From: Nemopilema nomurai
Taxonomy: Eukaryota > Cnidaria > Scyphozoa > Rhizostomeae > Rhizostomatidae
Reading direction: 5' to 3'
DNA: 64,000 nucleotides
NCBI GenBank assembly: GCA_003864495.1
Contig: ML133422.1
Location: 1-64,000 of the forward strand
Part shown: piece after piece, positions 11,033 to 22,008 of the stretch
Layout: every line of letters begins with the position of its first letter
How positions within the stretch are numbered: position 1 is the stretch's first letter
The notes under the pieces: generated by a model
The model's input: the letters and a program-made list of their open reading frames with translations, nothing else
What the model was told of the DNA's origin: nothing
Databases searched by the model: none
Made by a program: the position numbers and the translations under genes

Positions 11033-13560
11033 ATATACCATGTGAACTCGCATAACCACAGCAAGTCACTGCATTAAAGGAGTAAGTTTGCATAACCACA
11101 GCAAACTACTCTGCATATACCATGTGAACTCGCATAACCACAGCAAGTCACTGCATTAAAGAAGTAAGTTTGCATAACCACAGCAAACTACTCTGCATGT
11201 ACCATGTGACTTTGAATATCACTGCATTTAATAAGCAAGTTTGCATAATTAAAGCAAACTATTTGCATATACCCTGTGAATTTGCATGATCACAGCAAAT
11301 CACTCTGTATGTACCATGCAATCTTGAAAATTGCTGCATTTAATAAGCTAGTCTGCATAATTAAAGCAAACTATTTGCATATACCCTGTGAATTTGCATG
11401 ATCACAACAAATCACTCTGTATGTACCATGCAATCTTGAAAATTGCTGCATTTAATAAGCTAGTCTGCATAATTAAAGCAAACTATTTGCATATACCCTG
11501 TGAATTTGCATGATCACAACAAATCACTCTGCATGTACGGTGCAACCTTGAAAATTGCTGCATTTAATAAGCTAGTTTGCATAATTAAAGCAAACTATTT
11601 GCATATACCCTGTGAATTTGCATGACCACAGCAAATCACTCTGCATGTACGGTGCAACCTTGAAAATTGCTGCATTTAATAAGCTAGTCTGCATAATTAA
11701 AGCGAACTATTTGCATATACCCTGTGAATTTGCATGATCACAACAAATCACTCTGTATGTACCATGCAATCTTGAAAATTGCTGCATTTAATAAGCTAGT
11801 TTGCATAATTAAAGCAAACTATTTGCATATACCCTGTGAATTTGCATGACCACAGCAAATCACTCTGCATGTACGGTGCAACCTTGAAAATTGCTGCATT
11901 TAATAAGCTAGTTTGCATAATTAAAGCAAACTATTTGCATATACCCTGTGAATTTGCATGACCACAGCAAATCACTCTGCATGTACCATGCAAATCTTGA
12001 AAATTGCTGCATTTAATAAGCTAGTCTGCATAATTAAAGCAAACTATTTGCATATACCCTGTGAATTTGCATGATCACAACAAATCACTCTGTATGTACC
12101 TTGCAATCTTGAAAATTGCTGCATTTAATAAGCTAGTCTGCATAATTAAAGCAAACTATTTGCATATACCCTGTGAATTTGCATGATCACAACAAATCAC
12201 TCTGTATGTACCATGCAATCTTGAAAATTGCTGCATTTAATAAGCTAGTTTGCATAATTAAAGCAAACTATTTGCATATACCCTGTGAATTTGCATGACC
12301 ACAGCAAATCACTCTGCATGTACGGTGCAACCTTGAAAATTGCTGCATTTAATAAGCTAGTCTGCATAATTAAAGCAAACTATTTGCATATACCCTGTGA
12401 ATTTGCATGATCACAACAAATCACTCTGTATGTACCATGCAATCTTGAAAATTGCTGCATTTAATAAGCTAGTTTGCATAATTAAAGCAAACTATTTGCA
12501 TATACCCTGTGAATTTGCATGACCACAGCAAATCACTCTGCATGTACGGTGCAACCTTGAAAATTGCTGCATTTAATAAGCTAGTTTGCATAATTAAAGC
12601 AAACTATTTGCATATACCCTGTGAATTTGCATGACCACAGCAAATCACTCTGCATGTACCATGCAATCTTGAAAATTGCTGCATTTAATAAGCTAGTCTG
12701 CATAATTAAAGCAAACTATTTGCATATACCCTGTGAATTTGCATGATCACAACAAATCACTCTGTATGTACCTTGCAATCTTGAAAATTGCTGCATTTAA
12801 TAAGCTAGTCTGCATAATTAAAGCAAACTATTTGCATATACCCTGTGAATTTGCATGATCACAACAAATCACTCTGTATGTACCATGCAATCTTGAAAAT
12901 TGCTGCATTTAATAAGCTAGTTTGCATAATTAAAGCAAACTATTTGCATATACCCTGTGAATTTGCATGACCACAGCAAATCACTCTGCATGTACCATGT
13001 GACTTTGAAAATTGCTGCATTTAATAAGCTAGTCTGCATAATTAAAGCAAACTATTTGCATATACCCTGTGAATTTGCATGACCACAGCAAATCACTCTG
13101 CATGTACCATGTGATGTTGAAAAGTGCTGCATTTAATAAGCTAGTCTGCATAATTAAAGCAAACTATTTGCATATACCCTGTGAATTTGCATGACCACAG
13201 CAAATCACTCTGCATGTACCATGTGATGTTGAAAAGTGCTGCATTTAATAAGCTAGTCTGCATAATTGAAGCAAAATATTTGCATATACCCTGTGAATCT
13301 GCATGACCACAGCAAATCACTGCATTAAGAAATAAGTTTGCAGACCACAGCAAATTATTATGCATATACCATGTGGCTTTGAATATCACTGCATACACTA
13401 GGCTAGTTGCCCAATTAAAGCAAACTATTTGCATATACCATGTGAATTTGCATGATCACAGCAAATCACTACATTAAGAACTAAGTTTGCATACCCACAG
13501 CAACAATTCTGCATATACCGTGTGACTTTGAAAAGCACTGCATTCAGTAAGCAGCATTGT
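11033..13560. repeat. 112-bp satellite array (~22 units) inside the Ngaro 3' region
   Basis: Tandem units of 112 bp, each built of two diverged halves (one with GCATAATTAAAGCAAACTATT, one with GCATGACCACAGCAAATCAC), joined by TTGAAAATTGCTGCATTTAA. The first and last few units are more diverged and differ in length; the middle ~14 are almost identical. Variant marks (GTACGGTGCAACC at 11531, 11643, 11867, 12316, 12540; GTACCTTGCAATC near 12091 and 12763) recur with a 672-673 bp spacing, so six-unit blocks were duplicated as higher-order repeats. Open frames inside (for example 13141-13434 minus) are by-products of the repeat. Confidence 0.9.
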
Positions 13561-13708
13561 CTACAGACACCTTACCTACCAATGCAAGCCATGTAAAATT
13601 GAGAGAGAAAAACACCAATCTATTAAACAGAACATGTGTATCAAAAGCAAGGGCAATACACAAACCAATATTGATACATGGGTACACAACAAAACTGAAC
13701 ATGTGAAA

Positions 13709-13730
13709 TTTTTTTTTTTTTTTTTTTTTT
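13709..13730 (+). repeat. T22 homopolymer (A22 on the element's coding strand)
   Basis: 22 T residues, 23 nt downstream of the tyrosine-recombinase stop codon on the minus strand. On the element's sense strand it reads as an A-tract between the last ORF and the satellite. Confidence 0.8.
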
Positions 13731-13753
13731 ACAGTAACAATAACAAGCTAATA

Positions 13754-14700
13754 TTAATGGCAAACTGCAACAAAACAATGAATGCTACAACTATACCCCA
13801 GCCTCAAGTCAGGACTTGGCCAGTAGCAAGAGAGACATGCCTGACGAAGTCGGGTGTCAGGCAATTTAATGTATACCTTATAGGCATCACCGGACCATCG
13901 TCCTAAAACTTTAATAAGGTGGTATGGGAAGCCTAACGAGGCTGCAGTTGTAGCAGCACCAACTCTAAAACTGTGCAAGGTATAATTACCCTTCCAGCCA
14001 ATGGTGACGAGTCAGCAAAACGAAAAAGGGGGCCTTGCTCGGAGCCCCTAAAACGTAAATACGACATCAAGGCAGCCACCGGACAAAGGGGCGAATCAGA
14101 TCTTGCCAAGACGATGTAGCAGCCTTTCCAAAATTGATCAGTTTTGGAGAATTTTAAAAACACAAATGCTGTCTTCGGAATAGGGTAACCATCAATTGAC
14201 ACAGATGACGGTGATAAATGAAGCTTGTCATTGAAACCAGATGGGGGCATAGTAAATTCTGCAGCCCTCAGGAAACCAAAAAATGCGGTACAAAAGGCAG
14301 CCCATAGCATAACATCATTGTAAACTGACAAATCCAACTGAAGTCTCAGGGTATGCAAAATGAAAGCTGTGATTGGGAGCTTGGAGTGCCGGGTAGAAGA
14401 TGCTTGAGATCGAGGAGGCCTTGGACAGCTAATGGGATCCTGGGACAGTTGAGAAAGGGATCTGGATGGCCCAACATGATATGGAGAGACCGGACTGCAG
14501 CCAAATAAACTTTTACTGTTGATGCTTGTCGATCTTGCATTTCTCCAATGAAGCGTAATAATGTTAGTTCGCAAGCTGGTCAAGGCGTACCATTGTTTGC
14601 TAAGCACCCGTTTTTGATGCAAAAACGCAGAAATTGACACTGTGCGGAGGCATAGGTTCTCCTAATTGAGGGAGCTAAAGAATTTTCCACTAAGGCCTTC
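13754..14700 (-). pseudogene. Ngaro/DIRS tyrosine recombinase (broken)
   Basis: Minus-strand frames together cover a phage-integrase-type fold. The N-terminal SAM-like part (LAPSIRRTYASAQCQF..., VKVYLAAVRSLH) has an in-frame TGA where Trp is expected, near 14585. A shift near 14390 leads to the catalytic part: FGFLRAAEF holds the first Arg, and SFRVGAATTAASLG with LGRWSGDAYKVYI holds the HxxR-type box and the Tyr nucleophile candidate. A second shift near 13975 separates the LHSFR segment. In intact elements this enzyme inserts a circular cDNA without target duplication. At least one stop and two frameshifts make this copy inactive. Confidence 0.8.
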
Positions 14701-16342
14701 CATTGCGTGTCCAAGGAGGGAACAAAAGGCGAAGAAGAAATGCCTGATGGATTGCTGTTGGGTTGGAATCCGCATCTGGGACAGCTTTCTTGAATGTCTG
14801 CAGGTTAAAGCGAGAAAGAGCATCTGCATGAGTGTTGCGACAACCCGGGATATGGGTGGCAAAAAAGGAGAAGGAGTACTTAATGGCCAGAAGTGTAAGC
14901 TCTCTGAGAAGGTAAGCCAGATGCCTATCCCTGCAGGCACCCTTGCGTAAAGTGTCGACCACTGCCATGTTGTCGCATTTAAATAAAACTCGCTGACGTG
15001 CCCATTGGGCACCCCATACATAAGCAGCCAGAACGATAGGGATTAATTCCTTAATCGCAATGTTAATTGAGGAGGAGGCAGGGGGCCATGGACCTACAAA
15101 CCAGGCAAATTTATACACTGCTGGAAAGCCCAACCCCCCAGCTGCATCAGAAGAAATAGAAATGTTGGGGGCTAGCTCCTGAGTGGAAAGCAGGAAGAGA
15201 CTCTTGACATTCCAATCTCGCAAGAGGGTGAACCAAAAATTCACATCATCGCGTTCCCATAGGGACAAACGCACAAAGTGTTGCAGTTCCTTAACAGAGT
15301 ACGCCCGGTCAATTAGGCGACGCAAAAAGGGGCGGCCATGGGGGATGGCCTGGCAGGCATGCTGCAAGAGCCCAACCAACGAAAGCAACTCACGCTTTGT
15401 ACCCCATTTACGTTGTGCCCAAAGGGACAAAGCAGCACGCAATTTTTCCAGTTTAGCGGGGGGGTAATTGCAGTTCCATCTTAACTGTGTCAAACAAGAA
15501 ACCCAAGTCAGTAAGGGAGGTGGAGGGGCCATCCGTTTTATCAGCGGCGATAGGGACACCTAGCAAGGTACAGATGTGCAGGCACTGTGCTAACTGAGAC
15601 TGGCACAGGGAAGGTGTGGGTGGGGAAATAATGAGGAAATCATCTAAATAATTCTGCAAATGGGGACCCCCACCCGACGATTTAAGGATTGCCAATAAGA
15701 CGTCCGCAAACCTAGAAAAAATCCTTGGAGCAGAACGCAAGCCAAAAGGTAAAGCCATGTCAACAAAAAAATTTCCCTCCCAAAACATACCCAAATAACG
15801 GCGGTGGTCTGGGTGCACAGGTAGAAGACGATAAGCCCGTGAGATATCAAATTTCGCCAGCAAAGCACCCCTACCCACTTTAATTATGGCTGCAATGGCT
15901 TCTGGGATTCCAGTGTAGGAGACGGCGTCTTCCCTATCTGGGATAAGGTCATTAACACTAGAGCCGGGGGGGAAGGACAAATCTGTAATCAGACGGAACT
16001 TCCCTGGGGTAGACTTCGGAATTACCCCAAAGCGATTTAGCTGGAGTCCAGAAATTGGGAGGCTTGAAAACGGACCTGCAATGGACTTAAAACGGAGCTC
16101 TTCCAATATGTACTCTGAGACAACAGTTGGTTGTTGATATGCCGTAACACAATTCCGTGATGCAGATTGTAAGGGACCCTTATTTATACCTAGGGTAAAC
16201 CCAGCTTCGAGCCCCTCGCAAGACCAGGCAGAATCAATGTGACCAGTTTGCCCGCTAAATACTTCCCATAAGGGGATATTGATGCCAGTAACCTTACAAG
16301 GCCTGATTAAATTACTATTTACAGTTACTTCACAGTCTGTAG
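14690..16342 (-). pseudogene. Ngaro/DIRS reverse transcriptase-RNase H, one frameshift
   Basis: The frame is open upstream to a stop near 16345. RT motifs in order: FGVIPKSTPGKFRLITDLSFP, LLAKFDISRAYRLLPVHP, ALPFGLRSAPRIF, and LQNYLDDFLI with the catalytic YLDD near 15650. At 15453-15460 the frame shifts at a run of seven C on the coding strand. The other frame then continues without a stop to 14690 with the RNase H fold: SISSDAAGG, IKELIPIVL, FKCDNMAVVDTL and HADALSRF supply the acidic residues. Apart from this homopolymer shift the RT-RNase H is intact, so the break may be recent or an assembly error. The start at 16106 (TTG) is arbitrary; the true start lies further upstream. Confidence 0.85.
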
Positions 16343-16358
16343 TAAGTCACTTTTTGTA

Positions 16359-16553
16359 CTGTGTAGCGGTCAATAACCAGATATGCTAAGGCACTGCCTT
16401 GTACGATACCACGAGGTAATTAGTACAACAATAGTCAGCAAATTATGATTGACAGACTTGTGGAGGTGGACGTGCAGCACGACACGAACCTCCAAATAGT
16501 CGTGAGCGCCTTCCCCGCGGGTATTAACTCGAATTAAAGATATTAATTCCCAT
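16359..16553 (+). repeat. Ngaro split repeat A1
   Basis: 195-bp direct copy of A2. It forms the 5' end of the minus-strand element and abuts the hAT-like host (GAAATTTTTTAGAGCC...). Confidence 0.9.
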
Positions 16554-17193
16554 GAAATTTTTTAGAGCCACGCCCTTCAGGATGCCTAAAATTAAGGCCA
16601 CACCCCTTTTATGTGAATACTATTTATGATCAAAGTTTTTGTTAGTGGTCAGCGCTAAAATCATATAATAAAATCTAACAAAGGCCTGTTTTCTGTAAGG
16701 AATGCGTCACATTCACAGAACGGAAATCGCAAGGGCTATTGTTGACACTTTCAAAGGGAGATTGAACGCCACAGAATTTTGGAATCGGCTATTGACAAAA
16801 GCGGTCGCGAATACAATTGCATAGGTCAGTCTATCTGTTTTTTGGACAGTTAAAAAACAATTGCATAGGTCAACTTGTATCTTGATTGGCTATTTGAGTC
16901 TGTACTGAATTTTATTGGACACTTTCTACAACAATTGCATAGGTCAACTCGGCTTCTTATTCGACAGTTAAAATTTCACCTATGCTCACGCCAAATTCAG
17001 CATAGCTCAACTTGCCTGGGATTGGCTTGACGAACGAAGCAACAGCAATAGTGGCAATTGGTTGTGATGAAATTCCAGAGAACAGGAATAATTTTTGTGG
17101 CATTGAATGACGTTAATTGGTGGAAAAGGAAATTGTTCGAGAAAATCTGACTTATGCTCGCGCAAAGGTTGCTAACGTCTGGATCCGCCCCTG
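16554..17193. repeat. Right part of the hAT-like host with internal 18-bp repeats
   Basis: Non-coding. The motif ACAATTGCATAGGTCA occurs three times (near 16815, 16860, 16931), followed by diverged copies (CACCTATGCTCACGCC, CAGCATAGCTCAAC). The piece ends in the TIR CCGCCCCTG. Confidence 0.6.
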
Positions 17194-17198
17194 ACCAA

Positions 17199-19062
17199 GC
17201 TCCCGATATTTGTTATACCCCAGAAAGCTAAACATCCAACGAATCTGCCATCTACACGCAACAGCTCCTAAAAATCTACAAAAAGATGTAAATCCATTTA
17301 CAATGAGTTTCAATGTAACTTTTAATTAGAGTTTCATTTCAATGTGACATTTCTTTTGTGCAAATTCTAGACAATCAATATTTGCAACTATCTACTTAAA
17401 GTTGACATTACAATTTACTAATATAATGTTTATACATGTGACCATAACAATAATAATATGTGTTGGAGTACTATATCCTTGGAAATTATAACAAAAGTTC
17501 TACTCGTTGAATGTGTTTTCATTTTTTCAATCTTCTAAGACCTTTTACTGAGCTTTTCTTCTTTTGAAATATTTACAGTTTTGGCCGTCAAAATTGAAAA
17601 CTGATGATGTTATGTCCTTTTCAGCTTTGGCAGCCATAGAATATTTAAGTGCAGATTGAGTTTTGGCAAATGTTTCTGTTATCAGCGGTTTGAGTAATAG
17701 GGAGTTTACTGTATTCCAATTATAGCTAACCTTTAGTTTTAGTCTTGTAGATTTGTAGATTTGTCTTAACAAATAGGCCAAGAAAGAATATTTTAAACTT
17801 TCTCATTTTCTGATTTATTTGCATGGCGTCGGTAACGCTTACCACTCGCAGCTAGGGACTGCATACCTTCCAAGATGAATTACGCAGCGCCGGTATTCCA
17901 ATGCGCAGGAGCGTCTTAGCTTTTAGGGAATAAGTCTTTAGAATGCGGCTCGTTGGCTTTTAGGCGGGCTGCGAGCTCTAATCCGATTATTTTTCCTGAC
18001 TCTTGGCGTCGGTCTCTTTTTAGAAACGATATTTGCTTTTCAATTAGAGACTGCATGAGAGAGATTTTCTGATTAAAGTTTTTCGCGGGAAAATTCTTTA
18101 GAAAAATTTACGGAGTCCTTGACATAATTTTATTGTGCGAAATTCGGATCAGAAAGAAATCAAGATGAAAAACAAATTTCGGTTTGCTGGTGGTTTTATA
18201 CCAAGATCAGGTTCGTGTGCATCATTTTGTTAGCTTTTGCTGTCCAAAGTTTTTGCTAAATTTTAATACTGTGACATTCTAAACCGGGGGAGGAAAGTCA
18301 TGAAAGATAAAATTAAGTGATAACGACAAAAAATTAGTTTTTATTTTACTAACTATGAGGCCAGTTACGTAGCGCAGTTTATGGTATATATTAGCTTGAT
18401 AAATAAGGTGCCCTTGGGATATAGGGGCTCCTTTTCCGATTTGTTCCCAAGCACCTCGGTTAGCTTTGTTACGCCAGTGTCTGACGTCATTTGACCTACA
18501 AATCAACGAATTAACGGATAAACTAAAGATCTAATAAATATTATGATCGGGGGTATATACGACCTGGTAGGAGTTATCGTGTTGGTAAAGGGGAGAAAAA
18601 GGGGGTCGAAAATTTTAAATTTTCGGGCTTGATTACTTTATTGATGGTCATTGTACAATAATTAACTTTTCCAATAAACCATTCCAATCAGCAGCTCAAT
18701 GAGAAGGTTTGCCCAGCTGTTTTATCACAGGTACGTGTAATCATCAAAATCACCAAGACTTTTTTCATTTAAAGTATTTACTCTCATTACATTTAAAGTA
18801 TTTACACATATTTAAAAGTTTTTAGAATGACATTTGGTTTCCAAACTGACCTGTTATAGCCTTAATCTGCAAAGGAAAACAAGTTACAAATGTATATATG
18901 TATAAAAGCCAATAACCTATTCCAAATGAAGGAAATCAAAAAGATAAATGCGAAAAAATGGTTTTCCTACTGCTTCTAGAATTTGCCATCCTTCTCGCCT
19001 CAGGGCTCTCGCTAACTTTAAACAGAATGAAACAATTCTACTAATTTTTTATCACTGTTACA
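17199..19062. other. No supported gene
   Basis: AT-rich DNA with scattered short frames. None carries a recognisable motif or a plausible splice structure. Confidence 0.5.
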
Positions 19063-21797
19063 GGATTTCATCGCAGAATGGAAATCCAAAGGTCTATCAC
19101 GGGAGCGCTTATCCATTGCCAATTTACCGCCGGAACGTCAGCCTGGAGCTTTAAAGTTTATGAAAGTTGAGAATATAAATAAACCTTCAGTCAAGGGGTT
19201 CGCAAGAATATTACCATTGAATGACTGCTAGTCAATACTAGAGACACTTACGAACAAGAGCAACAACTTCAATGCCGTAGAAGTAAGAAGCCACGTCTTC
19301 ACCTCTGTAGACATTAGAAACATGGTGACTATACACCAACTAGAAAAAATGAAAAAACACGCAGCTGAGACAGAGGTGTGGCTTAACACAGCTCACGAAG
19401 TGCCAACCCCATCTTGTACTGCTCCAGAAATCAAATGGATACAAAAATTCAAGCAATGGTTTTGGCCTCACCAGGATACGAAGGTCTTGCTCAACCCTTC
19501 TACCACAACATCCGATCTCGTGACTCTTTGCGGTAATGCTTGGATAGAACTTCAGACGATTCAAGCTTTTTTGCCATGCATCAATAATGTTTCAAATGGA
19601 CGGAGAGCTTTGTCGTTAAGCAGCCTGATCGCATTAAATGACAATGACCTCGAGAAAATCCTGAGCGAAGAACTTCTCAACGTTTCTAATATTATTTTCA
19701 TTCTGCATGTAGGATTTGATGGGAGCCACCATACACGAATTTCATCAACATCTTTGCCAGGAAACCACTGGGCACTGTTAACATTAGATTTGAGTTCTGG
19801 TACCTTCCAGTATTTGGACAGTTTGTGTTGGGCAGTTCCAGCGAATTTAGGAAGGCAGCTAAAAAGGATTTTGGAAGCGATAAACAAGTTTCACCAAACT
19901 GCGATACAAATTCCAGACAACGTTCCTTCTGCACATTCTGTCAGTTGCAGTGACATTAAGAAATGTAAGAATGGCTGCTTGGTCAATTATCCAATCCAAA
20001 CATGTTGCAGTGTATGTGGACCAATCAGTGTGCTGATGGCAGCAATTTTTGTAAATTCATCGAAATACTGGCAGGATGTTGTACAGTCACAAGTTTATAT
20101 GCCTTCATGTTGGCTTCGCGATCCGACCAAAAATTCCTCATACATTCGTAAGGTGCTGATTTCATGGTTGATGCAGCAGCGTGTAAACGTATGCAACCTT
20201 GGAATTCCAGAAGAGGTTGATGTTTCACTGCAAAAACCATTGGAAACTGGGGAAATAAGATGTAAAGATAGCATAGATAGAACAGAAAAAAATCACAACC
20301 ATTTTATGAACATAAAAACAAAAGGACAGCCGACAACCATTCCGGACACATCAAGCGATGAAGAACCAGCCATGAATGTCATTTCACTATTAGAAGATTA
20401 TGTGGGTGCAAAAAACGAAAACGAGGTAACTAGCTATTAATTCGAGACTTGACGTACCTTCCATCAATATAGAAGGTTATTCAATTCAAGGTAAGGGTAT
20501 AACATATCTTTACCTAACGCAAAACCTTGATTCTGCATAAATTATTGATTCCTTGATTCTGCATAAAAATGAAATTTAAATATAAATATATATATACATA
20601 AATATATAAATGTACTTGTAGAAATTATACAAAAATCATGATTTTCCTCGTAGATGGTCAGCGATCTGTTGGAAACAGCTACCACGATTGAGCACACAAG
20701 TTCATCTACAGACCTCGATGAATCCCCATGGAAACGATGACGTTGTCACAGAATCTCGATCATACAGTGGGACCTAATTCGCCTCTCGTACGTTTTTTTG
20801 CATTACCCTTTTTGTACTCATTGAATAACCAAAAACAACGTTTTGAAACGTTGTTATCAGTAATTAGATTATGGATTTTAGTAATAACACAGGAAATTGA
20901 TTATGCTTAATCTTCTTCATAAACAACGGTTGAAAAAGATTGTCTAATTTGTTTCACTTTTTTATTTAACTTTTGCTTTATCTTACACTCACAGAAGGGT
21001 GGTAATACTACTGAAATAACCGTATCAACTGAAGAGGATAAAATGCAAAGTACCAAGCCAAAAGAAAAAAAGAGCGTTATTTGTGGTGCATGCAAACAAA
21101 CGTTCAGCTCAGCTCATTGTCTGTACAAGCATCGGAAGAGAAAACACCAAAATAGCACATTGACGCAAGATAAAAACCTGCCTATATCTTGTTCGTATTG
21201 CGACGAATACAGGTAAAAAGTCTTTCAAAATAAAATAATCTTGAAAATTATTTAACTAAATAATAAAAGTTGACTGATATAAACTATTACCGACATTTGG
21301 AAGATCCAAATTGACACACATTTTATACTAGAAAGTGATAACCAACGCTACATTATTAAAAGATTAAAGACGCTAATAGCTGTCGTTAATATGTTTCCAT
21401 GAGGAATTATACGTACCAGCAATCTTTGGTTCCAGCTGTCTTTTTGATTTCAGCTTTATTGACAGAAACTAAACTACATTAGAAATTTTACAGTTCATAA
21501 TTTTCTAATACACCCTAGTGGATGAAGCTCAGCTTTTTCTATTTCTTGTGAAATATTCTTATCTGAAATAAACTTGGGAGTAGACATGTATAATATGGTT
21601 ATCTTTTTGGCGTTGGTATCGCTTGAGAATTTTAAAATGGGCATTTGAACAGTTAGTACAATTTATAAACAAAAAGCATTTATTGTATATCGCAGGTGTG
21701 AAACCATGACGCAGCTTATTCAGCATACCAATGACACGCATGATGAGGATTTAAAGATACATAAACAGGGATTTTCATCTGAAGCTAAATTCAGGCA
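19063..21797 (+). pseudogene. Ulp1-like C48 cysteine protease with C2H2 zinc fingers, 3' end lost
   Basis: A possible first exon starts at 19063 after TGTTACAG. The main open frame runs 19322-20440. It has a papain-like C48 triad order: His in PGNHWALLTLD, Asp in FQYLDSLCW, and Cys in TCCSVCGPISVLMA. The spacing is as in SENP/Ulp1 enzymes, which cleave ubiquitin-like modifiers. It ends at a GAG|GTAACT donor just before the stop. Further exons lie near 20655 and at 20993-21213. The latter encodes one C2H2 finger (CGACKQTF...HRKRKH) and half of a second (CSYCDEYR), split by an intron and completed at 21693 (MTQLIQHTNDTH). The following exon (FSSEAKFRQ) is abruptly replaced at 21797 by LINE sequence. 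C48 plus zinc finger is a transposon-like combination; family name unknown. Confidence 0.55.
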
Positions 21798-22008
21798 AAA
21801 TCAAGAACTCTATCTCCCTCTGTATTGCGATTACCAAATCCATATCCTCCATGCACACCTTCATAAAAAATTGGTAATTGCCCAACATGGCCATTACAAT
21901 AACCACAAGGAATCAGAATCTCTTTGTTAGGAATTTTGGATGCAACACTCTTCAATCTGTCATAGAAAGTCCCCCAGTCCTGTCTGTGGTGCATATACAC
22001 ATATCACT
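21791..22008 (-). mobile_element. LINE endonuclease (APE-type) fragment
   Basis: The minus frame reads DWGTFYDRLKSVASKIPNKEILIP, then GHVG and YEGVHGGYGFGNRNTEGDRVLDFA. This is the middle of the apurinic-like endonuclease of non-LTR retrotransposons. Only ~70 residues remain. The expected D in the catalytic GD(W/F)N box is replaced (CGYCNGHVG). It lies in the opposite orientation within the last exon of the C48 gene. Confidence 0.7.

Larger units (their letters stand above)
10495..16553 (-). mobile_element. Ngaro/DIRS-like tyrosine-recombinase retrotransposon with split direct repeats
   Basis: Read on the minus strand the order is: A1 (16553-16359), RT-RNase H, tyrosine recombinase, satellite-filled 3' region, B1 (11032-10999), A2 (10998-10804), B2 (10528-10495). 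The A repeats are 195 bp and nearly identical. The B repeats are 34 bp and identical. This A...B-A-B order is the split-direct-repeat arrangement known for Ngaro and PAT elements and not for DIRS1 (inverted) or LTR elements. The enzymes present (RT, RNase H and tyrosine recombinase, no DDE integrase) agree. B2 is separated from A2 by 275 bp of unassigned sequence, so the true B unit may be longer than I can align. Confidence 0.8.
10452..17193. mobile_element. Short hAT-like non-autonomous element split by the Ngaro insertion; TSD ACCAA
   Basis: The left end CAGGGGCGGATTCAG (10452) and the right end (CTGGATCCGCCCCTG, ending 17193) are inverted repeats. Both are directly flanked by the perfect 5-bp repeat ACCAA (10447-10451 and 17194-17198). 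Without the nested retroelement (10495-16553) the host is only ~680 bp, with no coding capacity, so it is MITE-like. CAGGGGCGGATC-type ends occur in hAT-related MITEs, and a 5-bp duplication would suit the hAT5 group. The group name is inferred. Confidence 0.65.

Noticed and set aside
13141..13434. 97-residue minus-strand frame inside the satellite
   Set aside because: Its sequence repeats with the 112-bp unit and has no codon constraint; it is a by-product of the array.
11033..13560. CRISPR-like regular repeats
   Set aside because: There are no unique spacers; the whole 112-bp unit is repeated, and this is a eukaryotic retroelement context.
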